DNA of 64,000 nt from Bombyx mori. Its lineage: Eukaryota > Arthropoda > Insecta > Lepidoptera > Bombycidae. The notes under the pieces were generated by a model. The model searched no databases, was not told the origin of the DNA, and saw nothing but the letters and a program-made list of their open reading frames with translations. Position numbers and translations under genes: made by a program. Shown piece by piece: positions 33,460 through 44,800 of this stretch. The stretch spans positions 8,494,001 to 8,558,000 of the forward strand of contig NC_085123.1 in the NCBI RefSeq assembly GCF_030269925.1. The letters run 5' to 3'. Every line of letters begins with the position of its first letter. The first letter of the stretch is position 1.

Positions 33460-33952
33460 CCTAGTAGGTGGTAGGACCTCTTATAAGTTCGCACGGGTAG
33501 GTACCACCACCCCGCCTATTTCTGCCGTGAAGCAGTAATGCGTTTCGGCTTGAAGAGTGGAGCGGCCGTTGTAACTATACTAAGACCTTGGAACTTATAT
33601 CTCAAGGTGGGTGGCGCATTTACGTTATAGATGTCTATGGGCTCTTTTTTTTTATTGCTTAGATGGATGAACGAGCTAACAGACCACCTGGTGTTAGGTG
33701 GTTACTGGAGCCCATAGACATCTACAACGTAAATGCGCCACCCACCTCGAGATATCAGTTCTAAGATCTCAGTATAGTTACAACGGCTACCCCACCCTTC
33801 GAACCGAAACGCATTACTGCTTCACGGCGGAAATAGGCGGGGTGGTGGTACCTACCCGTGCGGACTCCCAAGAGGTCGTACCACCAGTGCTCCAGTAACC
33901 ACTTAACATCAGGTGGGCTGTGAACTCGTCCACACATCTAAGAAAAAAAAAC
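33460..33952 (+). mobile_element. Bm1-type SINE (outer), split by a second SINE
   Basis: 'aggtggtaggacctcttataag' to 'gatgtctatgggctc' (33460-33644), resuming at 33889 with 'gctccagtaaccacttaacatcaggtgg' and ending 'cacatctaagaaaaaaaa'. Confidence 0.87.
33645..33888 (-). mobile_element. Bm1-type SINE (inner), inserted in the outer SINE
   Basis: A complete head-less unit in reverse, from poly-T/'attgcttagatgg' to 'gaggtcgtaccaccagt'. GCTC occurs at both borders (33641-33644, 33889-33892) as a short target duplication. Confidence 0.87.
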
Positions 33953-34733
33953 TGTAGGTCGTCTTCTTAAAAGTGCCCGGATCTAGATATAATTATCATT
34001 ACAATACAGAAGAATTAGGCCTCGAACAGCTAAGGACTCAAAAAAATCCATTAGCTAAAGACTTAAAAAAATTATAACAGAGTTGATCATAAAAATCTTG
34101 CAATAAATGAAATTGGTAAAAAACCGTGTATGCATTGAACAGCGTAATAATAAGTAAGCTTGATCCTTATTCTACATAACAGAAAAATTATCTATAATAA
34201 TAATATTAAAACAAATTACAATGGAATCGGTCCATTAGTCAATGTTGGAGCGGAAGATTGTAAAATTTAAATCACCGCTTATCGTGTTTCGTTTCGCCCG
34301 GAAAATTCGTGATAAGGATTTATTGCTTGTTTTTTAATAAATTGACTTCGAAATTGAGCTCAGTTTCGCGAGTTCTTTTTAGTTGATTCGTAACTAATAC
34401 TCAGTAGATTTGGTGTTGGGGACTACTGGTTTTTTTATTCCATTTTATTTAGTATTTTCTTCAATACAATAATTGCGAAAAGTTATAAAATGGCAAGCTT
34501 AAATCAACAATTGAGTTATCTACCAGCTAACCGTTCTTAAAGAGGGAGAGCTTTACATGCGTGGGTAGAAGAGCACAATCTAATCAATTTACTTATTGAT
34601 ATAACACACAATAACAATAATAATAAATCGGTTTTTCGCGAGTCATAGACTTCATTTTACGATTTCACGGCTTATGACCTCCGTGATTACGAGAGTATTC
34701 GAAACAGAGATATTAATCTCGATATTAATCTTA
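33953..34733. other. Gene-free AT-rich DNA
   Basis: No supported feature. Confidence 0.35.
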
Positions 34734-34957
34734 TTTATTTATTTATTTAATATATTTTGTACACACAGCTGTTAGAAAAGACACGTCAATAAGGATACAG
34801 AGTACAAGGGCACTACTTATTTCATGGTGAAATCTCTTCCAGTAGGCCCGCAAAAGGAAAGAAGAATTAGGAACACAAACCTAGTGCATACAGTAAACAT
34901 TACATATAATAATATATACATATAACAAGATACAAAACAATATATATACATACAAAT

Positions 34958-34969
34958 ACACACACACAA

Positions 34970-35039
<70 letters not shown>

Positions 35040-35045
35040 CATACA
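34958..35045. repeat. (CA)n-(TA)n microsatellite
   Basis: A run of CA units followed by about 28 TA units within the LINE 3' region. It is likely length-polymorphic. Confidence 0.95.
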
Positions 35046-35102
35046 CACATATACTTACTTTGTATTATAATACATTATACAAATATATTATATATACTTT
35101 AT

Positions 35103-36848
35103 TTAAGATGGTAAGGATAAATAATGTTCTTTAACAGATTTCTTGAACGCTGCTATGGTTTCGCACGCTCGTATCCTTGGAGGGAGGGAATTCCAAAGTA
35201 CAACTGCTTGTACAGAAAATGATTTTGCGTAAGCATGTGTTTTATGAACAGGGCAGTTGAGGAGAGTTTTAATGTGTGTTCTACAAGGAGCAAGGGAGGG
35301 ACGGGCATAGGTAAAGCGATCACGTAAATATTGTGGGTAGTTAGGATTATGTAGGATATTAAATAGGAAGCACAACATTCTAGTATTTCTGCGGAAACGG
35401 ACTGGGAGCCACTTGAGCTTTTTGCGAAAATCAGAAATATGATCATATTTTTTGAGACCAAAAATAAAACGGATGCACAAATTTTGCAAACGCTCAAGCT
35501 TATTGAGAAGCTCCTCAGTGGCATCCAAGTAGCAAGCATCAGCGTAGTCCAAAATTGGTAAAATGAGACTTTGGGCAAGAGAAATTTTAGTTTCCAAAGG
35601 CAAAAAATATTGGAGACATTTGAGTGAATGGAATGCAAAGTTAACTTTGCTGCTAACATTGTTAACCTGCTCATTCCAGCTTAAGAAAGAGTTAAAGGTA
35701 ACGCCAAGGTTTTTAACAGTTTCACTAAAGACAATTGGTTGGCCATTCAATATGAGAGATCCAATTGCAGAATGATTTAATGCACGAATAGCATATCTAC
35801 TACCAATTATGATGACCTGTGTTTTGTTGGCATTAAGTAAGAGTCCATGAGACGTTGCCCATTCATGAATGTTTTCCAAATCACAATTAACATCCTTGAC
35901 TGCTCTATCAATTTCACTAGGTGCGCAGTGATGGTAAATTTGCAAATCATCTGCATAAAGATGAAAATTTGAGGATATCAAAGTAGTGACTGTGTTAATA
36001 AACACCGAGAAAAGAAGAGGAGAGAGAACACCACCCTGAGGCACGCCAGCATCAACAGCAACCCAGTCTGAGAAGGATTCATTTTGACGTGTGCGTTGTG
36101 AACGGCCCCGAAGATATGAATCAAACCACCTTGGGGCAGAAGTAGTAATGTTATGGGATCGAAGAATAGCGAGCAGGATATCGAGATCCACGCAGTTGAA
36201 TGCGTTACTGAAGTCAAGTAGTACAAGAATGGTTAGGGATTGGTTTTCAATTGCCCATCGAATGTCATCTGTCACTTTCAGCAACGCAGACACCGTGCTG
36301 TGTCCCGATCGGAAACCTGATTGAAAGTTGCTAAGAATATTATTGGAGAGGAGGAAATTTTGTAGTTGCTTGTGAACAATGTGCTCCAACACTTTCGAGA
36401 GAAAAGGAAGTATGGAGATAGGACGATAATGTGACAAAGACGAAGGATTGCTGGTTTTAGGTAAAGGGATAATATTAGCGGATTTCCAGGATTTAGGAAA
36501 GGATCCAGATTGTAAGGAATGGTTAATTATGTTCGTTAAACAAGGAAGTAGTATATCAAGAATGGGGATAAGCATTTTAGAGCACAAGTTGTCACTACCT
36601 ACAGCATGGGAAGAAATAGATAAAATAGCTTTACGAACATCATTGGTCGATACTGACTGAAACTTAAAGGAAGAATGCTTAGGCAAAGGGAGATTAAGTA
36701 ACGTTTGCAAAGTTCTCGATTTACGACACTGATCAACTGAGAAAGAGGGTGTAGAAAATTGTTTGTTGAGTGCGTTTAAATCGAGACCGCCGTAGGACGT
36801 AGAAGATGCTTTTCCTATGCCTACGGATTTTAAAAATATATAATACAT
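35103..36848 (-). CDS. Non-LTR reverse transcriptase, C-terminal 581 codons
   Basis: One uninterrupted minus-strand frame. RT blocks in order: FPKSWKSANIIPLPKT, YRPISILPFLSKVLEH, FQSGFRSGHSTVSALL, VLLDFSNAFNCVDLDIL (catalytic Asp), GVPQGGVLSPLLFSVF, FHLYADDLQIYHH (YADD active site), NANKTQVIIIGS and NLGVTFNSFLSW, then a C-terminal part with KKLKWLPVRFRR and VVLWNSLPPRIR. All catalytic residues are present, so this half of the enzyme looks undamaged. The upstream endonuclease domain is absent: the frame opens about 100 residues before the RT core with no recognised AP-endonuclease motif. The element is therefore a truncated but young copy, intergenic between the two outer-arm genes and opposite to them. 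CR1/Jockey-type by motif style; not assigned to a named element. Confidence 0.85.
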   Translation of the reverse strand: MYYIFLKSVGIGKASSTSYGGLDLNALNKQFSTPSFSVDQCRKSRTLQTLLNLPLPKHSSFKFQSVSTNDVRKAILSISSHAVGSDNLCSKMLIPILDILLPCLTNIINHSLQSGSFPKSWKSANIIPLPKTSNPSSLSHYRPISILPFLSKVLEHIVHKQLQNFLLSNNILSNFQSGFRSGHSTVSALLKVTDDIRWAIENQSLTILVLLDFSNAFNCVDLDILLAILRSHNITTSAPRWFDSYLRGRSQRTRQNESFSDWVAVDAGVPQGGVLSPLLFSVFINTVTTLISSNFHLYADDLQIYHHCAPSEIDRAVKDVNCDLENIHEWATSHGLLLNANKTQVIIIGSRYAIRALNHSAIGSLILNGQPIVFSETVKNLGVTFNSFLSWNEQVNNVSSKVNFAFHSLKCLQYFLPLETKISLAQSLILPILDYADACYLDATEELLNKLERLQNLCIRFIFGLKKYDHISDFRKKLKWLPVRFRRNTRMLCFLFNILHNPNYPQYLRDRFTYARPSLAPCRTHIKTLLNCPVHKTHAYAKSFSVQAVVLWNSLPPRIRACETIAAFKKSVKEHYLSLPS

Positions 36849-37141
36849 TTTTTCTTAATTATATAATACAATTTTATTTTTTAGTTACTTTATTTCGCTA
36901 TCCACTTTGATGGTTGTCGTTGAGTGCTTCAAACGTAGGGCCTGTAAATATGAAGTGTGGGCAAATAAATGAATTCCAATAAATACCAGAATGGATGTTT
37001 GTCAAATGACAAACATCAACCCTTTGTCTTAGGGTCAGCAGCAGTATTGTAATATTTGTAATAAGCCGTGGTTTATTCTTTAAGTTACTATATATATCAG
37101 GTATTATTAGTAACTAGTAGTAGGACTATATTAATATTATA

Positions 37142-38438
37142 GTCAGGTCCTAAGTATTGTCACACAGTAAAAACTTTTGTTTTAGAATGCTGGCCACAAA
37201 AAAGTTTATTGAATTCGAATTTCGAATTGTTCATGAAAATAAAAATGTATACTTTTAGAATTTTACTTATTTTTAAATATGGAGTGGACGCTTAAAGAAG
37301 ACCGTGTTTCAATTATTGCGTTGCATCGTTGCGGTTACGCGCCAATTCAAATTTTTAACATACTGAAAAATTTGAATATAACCAAAAGATTCGTTTATCG
37401 TACCATCAAACGATACAATGAAGACTCTAGTGTAGATGACAGGTCAAGAAGTGGTCGCCCTCGGTCTGTTAGGACTCCAGCAGTGGTAAAAGCTGTGAAG
37501 GCGCGAATTCAAAGAAATCCCAAACGTAAGCAGAAACTGTTGGCCCTGCAGATGGGGTTAAGCAGAACCACGGTGAAAAGGGTGTTAAATGAAGACTTAG
37601 GGCTTCGGGCATATCGAAGAAAAACAGGACATCGTTTGAATGCTCGTCTAATGGACCTGAGACTGAAGATGCCGCGCTTTGTTGAAGCGGTACGCGGGAA
37701 GAAAATATCGGGAAATTCTTTTTTCGGATGAAAAAATTTTTACCGTAGAAGAGAGCTACAACAAACAAAATGATAAGGTGTACGCACACAGTAGTGAAGA
37801 AGCGAACAACCGTATTCCGCGTGTCCAACGAGGTCATTTTCCGTCCTCGCTCATGGTATGGTTGGGAGTTTCTTATTGGGGCTTAACAGAGGTACATTTT
37901 TGTGAGAAAGGTGTAAAAACGAATGCAGTTGTGTATCAAAATACAGTCCTGACGAACCTTGTGGAACCTGTTTCTCATACCATGTTCAATAACAGGCACT
38001 GGGTATTCCAACAAGATTCGGCGCCAGCTCATAGAGCGAAGAGCACACAAGACTGGCTGGCGGCGCGTGAAATCGACTTCATCCGGCACGAAGACTGGCC
38101 CTCCTCCAGTCCAGATTTGAATCCGTTAGATTACAAGATATGGCAACACTTGGAGGAAAAGGCGTGCTCAAAGCCTCATCCCAATTTGGAGTCACTCAAG
38201 ACATCCTTGATTAAGGCAGCCGCCGATATTGACATGGACCTCGTTCGTGCTGCGATAGACGACTGGCCGCGCAGATTGAAGACATGTATTCAAAATCACG
38301 GAGGTCATTTTGAATAAACTTTAGTGTCATAAGAATCTATGTTTTGTTAAGTTCATTTTGGTATATGAATGGTTACATAATGAATAAACTTGTTTCAATT
38401 ATTTTATATTAAACATGTGACAGAATTTATGACCTGAC
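37142..38438 (+). mobile_element. mariner-like DD37D element
   Basis: Left GTCAGGTCCTAAGTATTGTC and right GACAGAATTTATGACCTGAC form imperfect inverted repeats, flanked by TA (37140-37141, 38439-38440). 1297 bp. It holds a transposase broken by one frameshift. It ends 400 bp before the TTC25 start codon, so it lies in that gene's upstream region. Confidence 0.88.
37279..38317 (+). pseudogene. DD37D mariner transposase with one frameshift
   Basis: Frame 1 runs MEWTLKEDRVSIIALHRC through the paired helix-turn-helix DNA-binding region (KRFVYRTIKRYNED, SGRPRSVRTP, a linker GRP motif, LSRTTVKRVLNEDLG). Near 37665-37690 the reading frame changes, and frame 2 continues LLKRYAGRKYREILFSDEK (first catalytic Asp), VFQQDSAPAHRAKSTQDW (second), SPDLNPLDYKIWQHLEEK (third) to GGHFE stop. 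There are 37 residues between the second Asp and the Asp of LDY, which defines the DD37D branch (maT/mori-type, known from Bombyx). Apart from the single shift, no stop interrupts roughly 345 codons, so the copy died recently. Together with 10583-11742 it shows two distinct lineages of the branch, because their inverted repeats differ. Confidence 0.88.
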
Positions 38439-38782
38439 TAGGTATATAACAAATTTGTAAATGCTCTGAAAAACGGCATGATTGCAAAGATATAGTTAAT
38501 ATGCTAACATTAGTCATATTTTTCCCTAAAAACATTAACCAGAATTAGATTTTAAATCGGTAATTCTAATCGGAGCTAAAATTAGCGTCAGTACAGCCGC
38601 AGCCCACGCCTATTTCCATTTTAATTTCATAAAGTTTAGGGATATACAATAGAAATTCAACTTCAAATTTAAACATTCCAACTTTGAAATCACGATGCCC
38701 GAGTCCTAAATATATTTACTTTTTGCACCCATTGTTTTTTTAATAAACATCATAAAAGTCGCAGCCATCTAGATTGCAGATA

Positions 38783-38881
38783 ATGACAACGACGCAAGTT
38801 GCAATACTGACGAGACGACTCAAAGAGTCGTCTTGCCGACATGAGGAAAAAATTAGTGCCGGAAGAGAAACCTATATGTAA
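38783..38881 (+). promoter_or_regulatory. Possible upstream ORF overlapping the TTC25 start
   Basis: An ATG at 38783 opens a 32-codon frame (MTTTQVAIL...) that passes over the TTC25 ATG out of frame and stops at TAA 38879-38881. If the transcript begins upstream of 38783, this would limit TTC25 translation. The transcription start is unknown. Confidence 0.3.
38814..38832 (+). promoter_or_regulatory. Perfect hairpin just before the TTC25 start codon
   Basis: GACGACTC-AAA-GAGTCGTC forms an 8-bp stem with a 3-base loop, ending 8 bases before ATG 38841. In RNA it could slow ribosome scanning. Confidence 0.45.
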
Positions 38882-41800
38882 TGCGGTCGCTGTATTCAGG
38901 GAAAGAGGGTGAGTGCACTGTAATCATAGGGTGAACAAAAATACTACATTCAATACTATCAAAATGTCTATTTTAACTATAATAATATCTATTTTGGTCA
39001 ATATTAAAATATACTGAGATAGTTATGCCAAATTTTATTTAGTTTAAAAGCCAAATATTCAATTACTTTTCGGATAACTAGGGTTAAACACTCAATAGAG
39101 CTCCTAGGCACCGTAATATTACTGCTCATATTGGGTCATAAGATTTGAATCGTTTCTAGCATGGTCATAAGATTTAAAGTGTTGCTAGCCTTGATAATTT
39201 AACTGTTTTATACATTCATATAAATGGGAACGGCTGAGTGGCTTTTATAGCAAGCCTTATGGATTATTTATCTTCTTCTACACCTTTTAACTTTATCCTT
39301 CCTTCAATAGTTATTCTAGATAAGAACCTATGGAGATCTTTGTCCGAGTAACTATAGCCGAAGATGTTCATTTTGCGTCTTAGTAAAATGTTACACTCAC
39401 AAATAAAGTGATTCCCATCTCATCCCAGTAAATGATGTTGCTTCGAGTAATGTACTCACTCATGTAATCTGAAATTAGAAAGTGGAAGATTGACTAGACC
39501 AAATAAGGCCGTAAGATGCCCTACATATTTTCCAATGTATTCGTTTCATATCTTAGGGAATACGACAAGATTGACTAAAAAGGTCAAAGTCAAAGGTCAA
39601 AGTTCATGCTAAAATCATGATTAAGCAATTTTAATTATTTTAACAGTAATTACCTACAACGGCTAGAACAATTTGAGAAAGCCATACAAGCGTACAATGA
39701 AGCTCTTCGTTGGAATGTAAGTAACAAAAATGAAACCGATTATTGATGACGTGCTTGAGTTTGTTTCATCGGTTCTTCTGGGGACTTTCTACAGGTTTTT
39801 GTATTGAAGCTTTTCGTAGAGATAACTTTGACTTTTGCATTACATCCAAGTAACGAGAGGCTCCAAGGATCGCTTGGAACCTCTGGGTCTACAAAGGGAC
39901 TTCGGTTCTCTCTGTATTTTATACCGTATGGTCCATGGGGAATGCTCTGAGGAATTATTTGAGATGATCCCCTCATCTCCTTTTTATCATCGCACCTCCC
40001 GCCATCGGAGCAGAGTTCATCCATATTACCTGGAACCGCTGCGTTCGTCGACAGTGCGTTTCCAAAGATCTTTTCTGCCACGTACCATCCGGCTTTGGAA
40101 TGAACTCCCCTCCACGGTGTTTTCCGAGCGCTATGACATGTCCTTCTTCAAACGAGGCTTGCGGAGAGTACTTAATGGTAGGCAGCGGCTTGGCTCTGCC
40201 CCTGGCATTGCCGAAGTCCATGAACGACGGTGACTACTTACCATCAGGTGGGCCGTATGCTCGTCTGCCTACAATGGCAATAAAAAATAATAATAATAAT
40301 ATAATCTAATCTAGTATCTAATGTAAAGACTGAAAATAGAACACTACCTTTTCTTGTGCTTTTTTTATTCGTTTCTTTATAAGAATAATACAATAACAAC
40401 AGAGAACGTTTGAAGGTAATTCAAAATCTTTGTTTATCCCGGATAGTCTAATTTCGCTTGGAGGGCGAACATTACTTAATTTAACTACGTGCCAGTTTCA
40501 ATTTACTGAAATATTTTTACTTTAATTTAAATTGGCCGAAACTGAGATCGCCTGGAAACACTTAAATTTGGTTTCATTACAAAAGTCCGAATGCAGTTAG
40601 ACGCAAACCCAGATCCCGATTCACAAAACCTTTATTGGAGGTAGTAAATCAAACATTTACGGCCCATTCAGAGCTCAGACGTACGGTCGTTGATTGGTCG
40701 GAGCGTAGCGCGAGCGAAGTCCACTTATTACAACGGAGCTCTGGCAGACGCAGCTAGGGCTGCTGGTGAGTCATTATTAAATGCAACATTTAAATAATAG
40801 GGGTGTAAGCCAACAACTTTATTATGACATAATCGGTCAAATTTTGTTCTCACGTTTTAGAAAGACAAAACATAACTGATTCATTAGCGAAGTAAATAGC
40901 GATCCTAATTGTTGGGCTCGAAAGCTAAAAAGTCGAGAGTTTTGGGTTTTTTTTGCTCTTTGTCTTGGGTACTCTATTTCTGTATATATCTTTTTTTTTA
41001 TTTATTGCTTAGATGGGTGGACGAGCTCACAGCCCACCTGGTGTTAAGTGGTTACTGCAGCCCATAGACATTTACAACGTAAATGCGCCACCCACCTTGA
41101 GATATAAGTTCTTAGGTCTCAGTATAGTTACAATGGCTACCCCACCCTTCAAACCGAAACGCATTACTGCTTCACGGCAAAAATAGGCGGGGCGGTGGTA
41201 CCTACCCGTGCGGACTCACAAGAGGTCCTACCACCAGTAATTACGCAAATTATAATTTTGCGGGTTTGATTTTTATTGCACGATGTTATTCCTTCACCGT
41301 GGAAGTCAATCGTGAACATTTGTGAAGTACGTATTTCATTAGAAAAATTGGATTGAATCGCCTGCGGGATTCGAACACCGGTGCATCGCTCGATACGAAT
41401 GCTCCGGACGTCTTATCCTTTGGGCCACGACGACGAAATTCAGTGGTAAAAATGCGACCAGCATTCCAGATTTTCATATTTGGAGTGCGGATAAAGAACT
41501 TCATTGCAGGAATAGAACAGTTTAATTTTGGAGCACTTTAATCTTCAACATTACAACAGATTTCGGGGGAAATCATTTTAAATTTGTATTATAAATATAA
41601 TAAGATAAATACACATAAATTATTATTAATATTTATACTAATTATTAGTTAGTAATTTCGCACAGCTTAGTACCAGTTCAAGTCTGTTTTAATATAAAAA
41701 CAAGGCAAACATTACGATTGAAACACTATATAAACACTTTCTTGATATCTCTCTAGGTGGATGGCTACTTAGACAGAGCATCTCTCGAATTAACTAAATA

Positions 41801-44800
41801 TTCGCTTACCACAAGATGAGCTTGTTAGTTACGCAATAGTAGTAGAAGTAGTAAAAAACTAGTAAAGGTATTTCTATAGTTCGCTGTTTATTGTTTTTTT
41901 TTTCGTATTCATCATTTATATCATATATATCATGTAAGGAATAGCATTAAAACACATCTTGTCAAATATAAAATAACATCGGAATTAATTGAAAAACATC
42001 GTAGCAATCAACATTTTGAAGATTGACATGGAAGTCTACGTGCGTAGAGGGAACATAAGTTATCGTTATCTCTATTTCACGTTCGCACACGAAAGGCAAT
42101 GACGTCATAAAATCTGATGCGTATCATTTTTTTATTTTGTTATTCGATAACCCCATCACCATTTAAATTTTTGTGAGAAAATTCAGATTTTTTGATTTTG
42201 GTTCTTTTTCCTTTTTTCTTTTTATTCCTAGGTGGTTACTGGAGCCCATAGATATCTACGACATAAATGCGTCACCCATCTTGAGTTATAAGTTTTAAGG
42301 TCTCAAGTATAGTTACAACGGCTGCCCCACCCTTCAAACCGAAACGCATTACTGCTTCACGGCAGAAATAGGCAGGGTGGTGGTACTTACCCGCGCGGAC
42401 TCACAAGAGGTCCTACTACTAGTAAATAGGTTCGAGTGAGCATGTCTATTGCCATGTATTTATTCATCTGTTTTAAGTGACTTAGAGCTTTAGGGAATTC
42501 AACTAAATAGGTTGGTTCCGGGTCAACTTGTTAATTACATTGCATTGATCCACCGAATTCGATAGACGATTTTGAATCGGTTTGAATAACTAACTCACTA
42601 TCCACAGTTTTGTGTTAAATTTTCACATCAAAACAAAGTTTGGATAGCTTTGAAAGTAATTTAGATTAGATATTTGTACAGTACTTTTTTAATTATTCAT
42701 TTTGGACATGCAAATTTGAACAGGATTTTTTTATTGTAGATATAATATCTAATGATTGAAATAACAGTATTGAAGTTTATCATTTTGGTAAATGTAACTT
42801 TGAAGTCAGTTTTCTAGCTTCATTAAAATGACTGCAATTATTTATAGAGCCGATTATTGAGAATCGAAAACACTCTATTAACAGAACTAGAGCCGAGCAA
42901 TCTGACGGCGCTACAAATTCGAGCGCAAACGGAATACGAAAAATGTGCTTTTGAACGTGCTCTTGTTATGGCGCATCAAGGTCAGCGCTTAGTAAGATTC
43001 CCTCCGGATTTTGCAGAATGCGCTCGCCATGCTGAAGAGACGGTATTACTACTATAATTAATCATCGAATTTATTTATTAAATTCATACTAAAGATATAT
43101 TTATTTTCATGCCACTGACTGACTGTAGACTGACAGTGCAGTAGCCCCTGACTGTTGCGCCGATAGTCGTGGGTTCAATTCCCATATCGGGCAAACATAT
43201 GTTTGCTCTTTGTCTGAGTTTTTTATGTATTTTACGATCCATGACCTTCATTGTTTCATTTAACATCAGGTGAGCCTTATGCAGAGTTTCTGCATTTTAA
43301 GCAGGAACAGGAAATAAGTAGTTCCTCACATTAAACTATAACAAAACAAATAATAAAAGTTTTTTGGAGCTCTATGATACTTGTTTTGAAAAGCTTAAAA
43401 TTATAAATGTAGTTTCTACTTTTAAAAATATACAAACTCAATTTATTCTAAATCAAAAGATCATGAAAGCTGCAGAACATCGCCCAGCTCACAACAACGT
43501 CAAGCTATGTTCAACTCTATACTGAACGTTTAGATTCGAGAATGCGTTGGCAGCAGTGCTAGTAAAGTGCTTTCGGCAGCTGTTTCGCTTATAAGACGAG
43601 TGGAACTCAACAAGGAATCCATTGATTTAGATGCTTCAAGAGCACTGAAACATCGCAGCCGTATGCAAGCACAAGAAACTCAACAGGTTAGCAGATGAAT
43701 GAGTTGATTTTCAGGCAAGCGATTGAAACAACGTTTTCTAATAATTTCACTATAAATATTTATGTGTAAGTACTTGATGTGGGAGCTCATTTTAAAAATA
43801 TGATCAGTCATTCGTTAGAAATAAACAGTTTCATTAAAATTGATCGACAAACCCAAAAAAAACATAGACCAAAAAAACATAAAAAAATATGTAAGGATAC
43901 TAAAATACTTACTGTGAATTTTTTTTCTCGAAAGTTCTGGAACATTTTAATGACCCTGTAGAATGAAATAGTTTAATTGGATACATTTGTCCACGGCGTG
44001 GGTTTTGTTAATTATGGTTAACAGGTCGTATTGTCACACGGCACGGATCTTCCATCCACCATTTCACTTATTTCTGCCTCAAAAAAGCAAATACTATAGT
44101 TTGAATGGCACGAAATGAAATTGATTCTTCGGCCTCACGTCTCAAGATAAGTGGTGGAATTTACGTTGTGAAGTATGGGCTCTGATCACAATACGAGGTA
44201 GACTATCAGGTTCTCTACCTATTTGAAATAATAAGAAATGTAATTGTTGCCATGACTAACTTTTAATTTACATCAGGGGTAATCATTTGGCGACATCAAA
44301 ATGTTGTTTTAATGCAGTATAACATATTATTTGTTATATATTTTTGTAATCAAATAATTTATATTATTAGGTAGTAAACAAGTAAGATAGTCCGTTGTAA
44401 TTTTACCAAACTCTCGATGAAGAAAAAATATATAAAAAAGCTCACGATTGACTTCCACGGTCAAGGAATAACATCTTGAAATAAAAGTCAAATCCGCAAA
44501 ATTATAACTTGCGTAATTACTAATGGTAGGACCTCTTGTGAGTCCGCACGGATAGGCACCACCGCCCTGCCTATATCTGCCGTGAGGCAGTAATGCGTTT
44601 CGGTTTGAAGGGTGGGGTAGCCGTTGTAACTATACTGAGACCTTAGAACTCATATCTCAAGGTGGGTCGGAGCATTTACTTTGTAGATGTCTGTGGGCTC
44701 CGGTAGCCACTTAACACCAGGTGGGCTATGAGCTCGTCCACCTATCTAAGCAATAAAAGAGAACTTGAATGAATAAAAATAAGTTATTAGTAAAGTCTAA

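Larger units (their letters stand above)
34734..36848 (-). mobile_element. Non-LTR retrotransposon, 5'-truncated but with a long intact RT frame
   Basis: On the minus strand: RT frame (36848-35103), a 3' UTR holding a TG/TA microsatellite (about 34958-35100), the sequence 'cccttgtactctgtatcc', and a TAAA-type tail (at about 34733-34750). The apurinic endonuclease half and 5' UTR are missing, as expected after incomplete reverse transcription. Confidence 0.87.

Noticed and set aside
34817..35050. 77-codon minus-strand frame rich in Y/I/C/V
   Set aside because: It is translation of the CA/TA microsatellite.
40745..40763. Candidate TPR exon ending at a strong GTGAGT donor
   Set aside because: The phase needed by exon 3 puts a stop just upstream; only six unconvincing codons remain.
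43130..43195. tRNA-like sequence with A/B boxes
   Set aside because: No matching acceptor stem, and it is followed by a SINE body; treated as a SINE head. The same applies to 49041-49115, 41360-41437 and 11877-11955.
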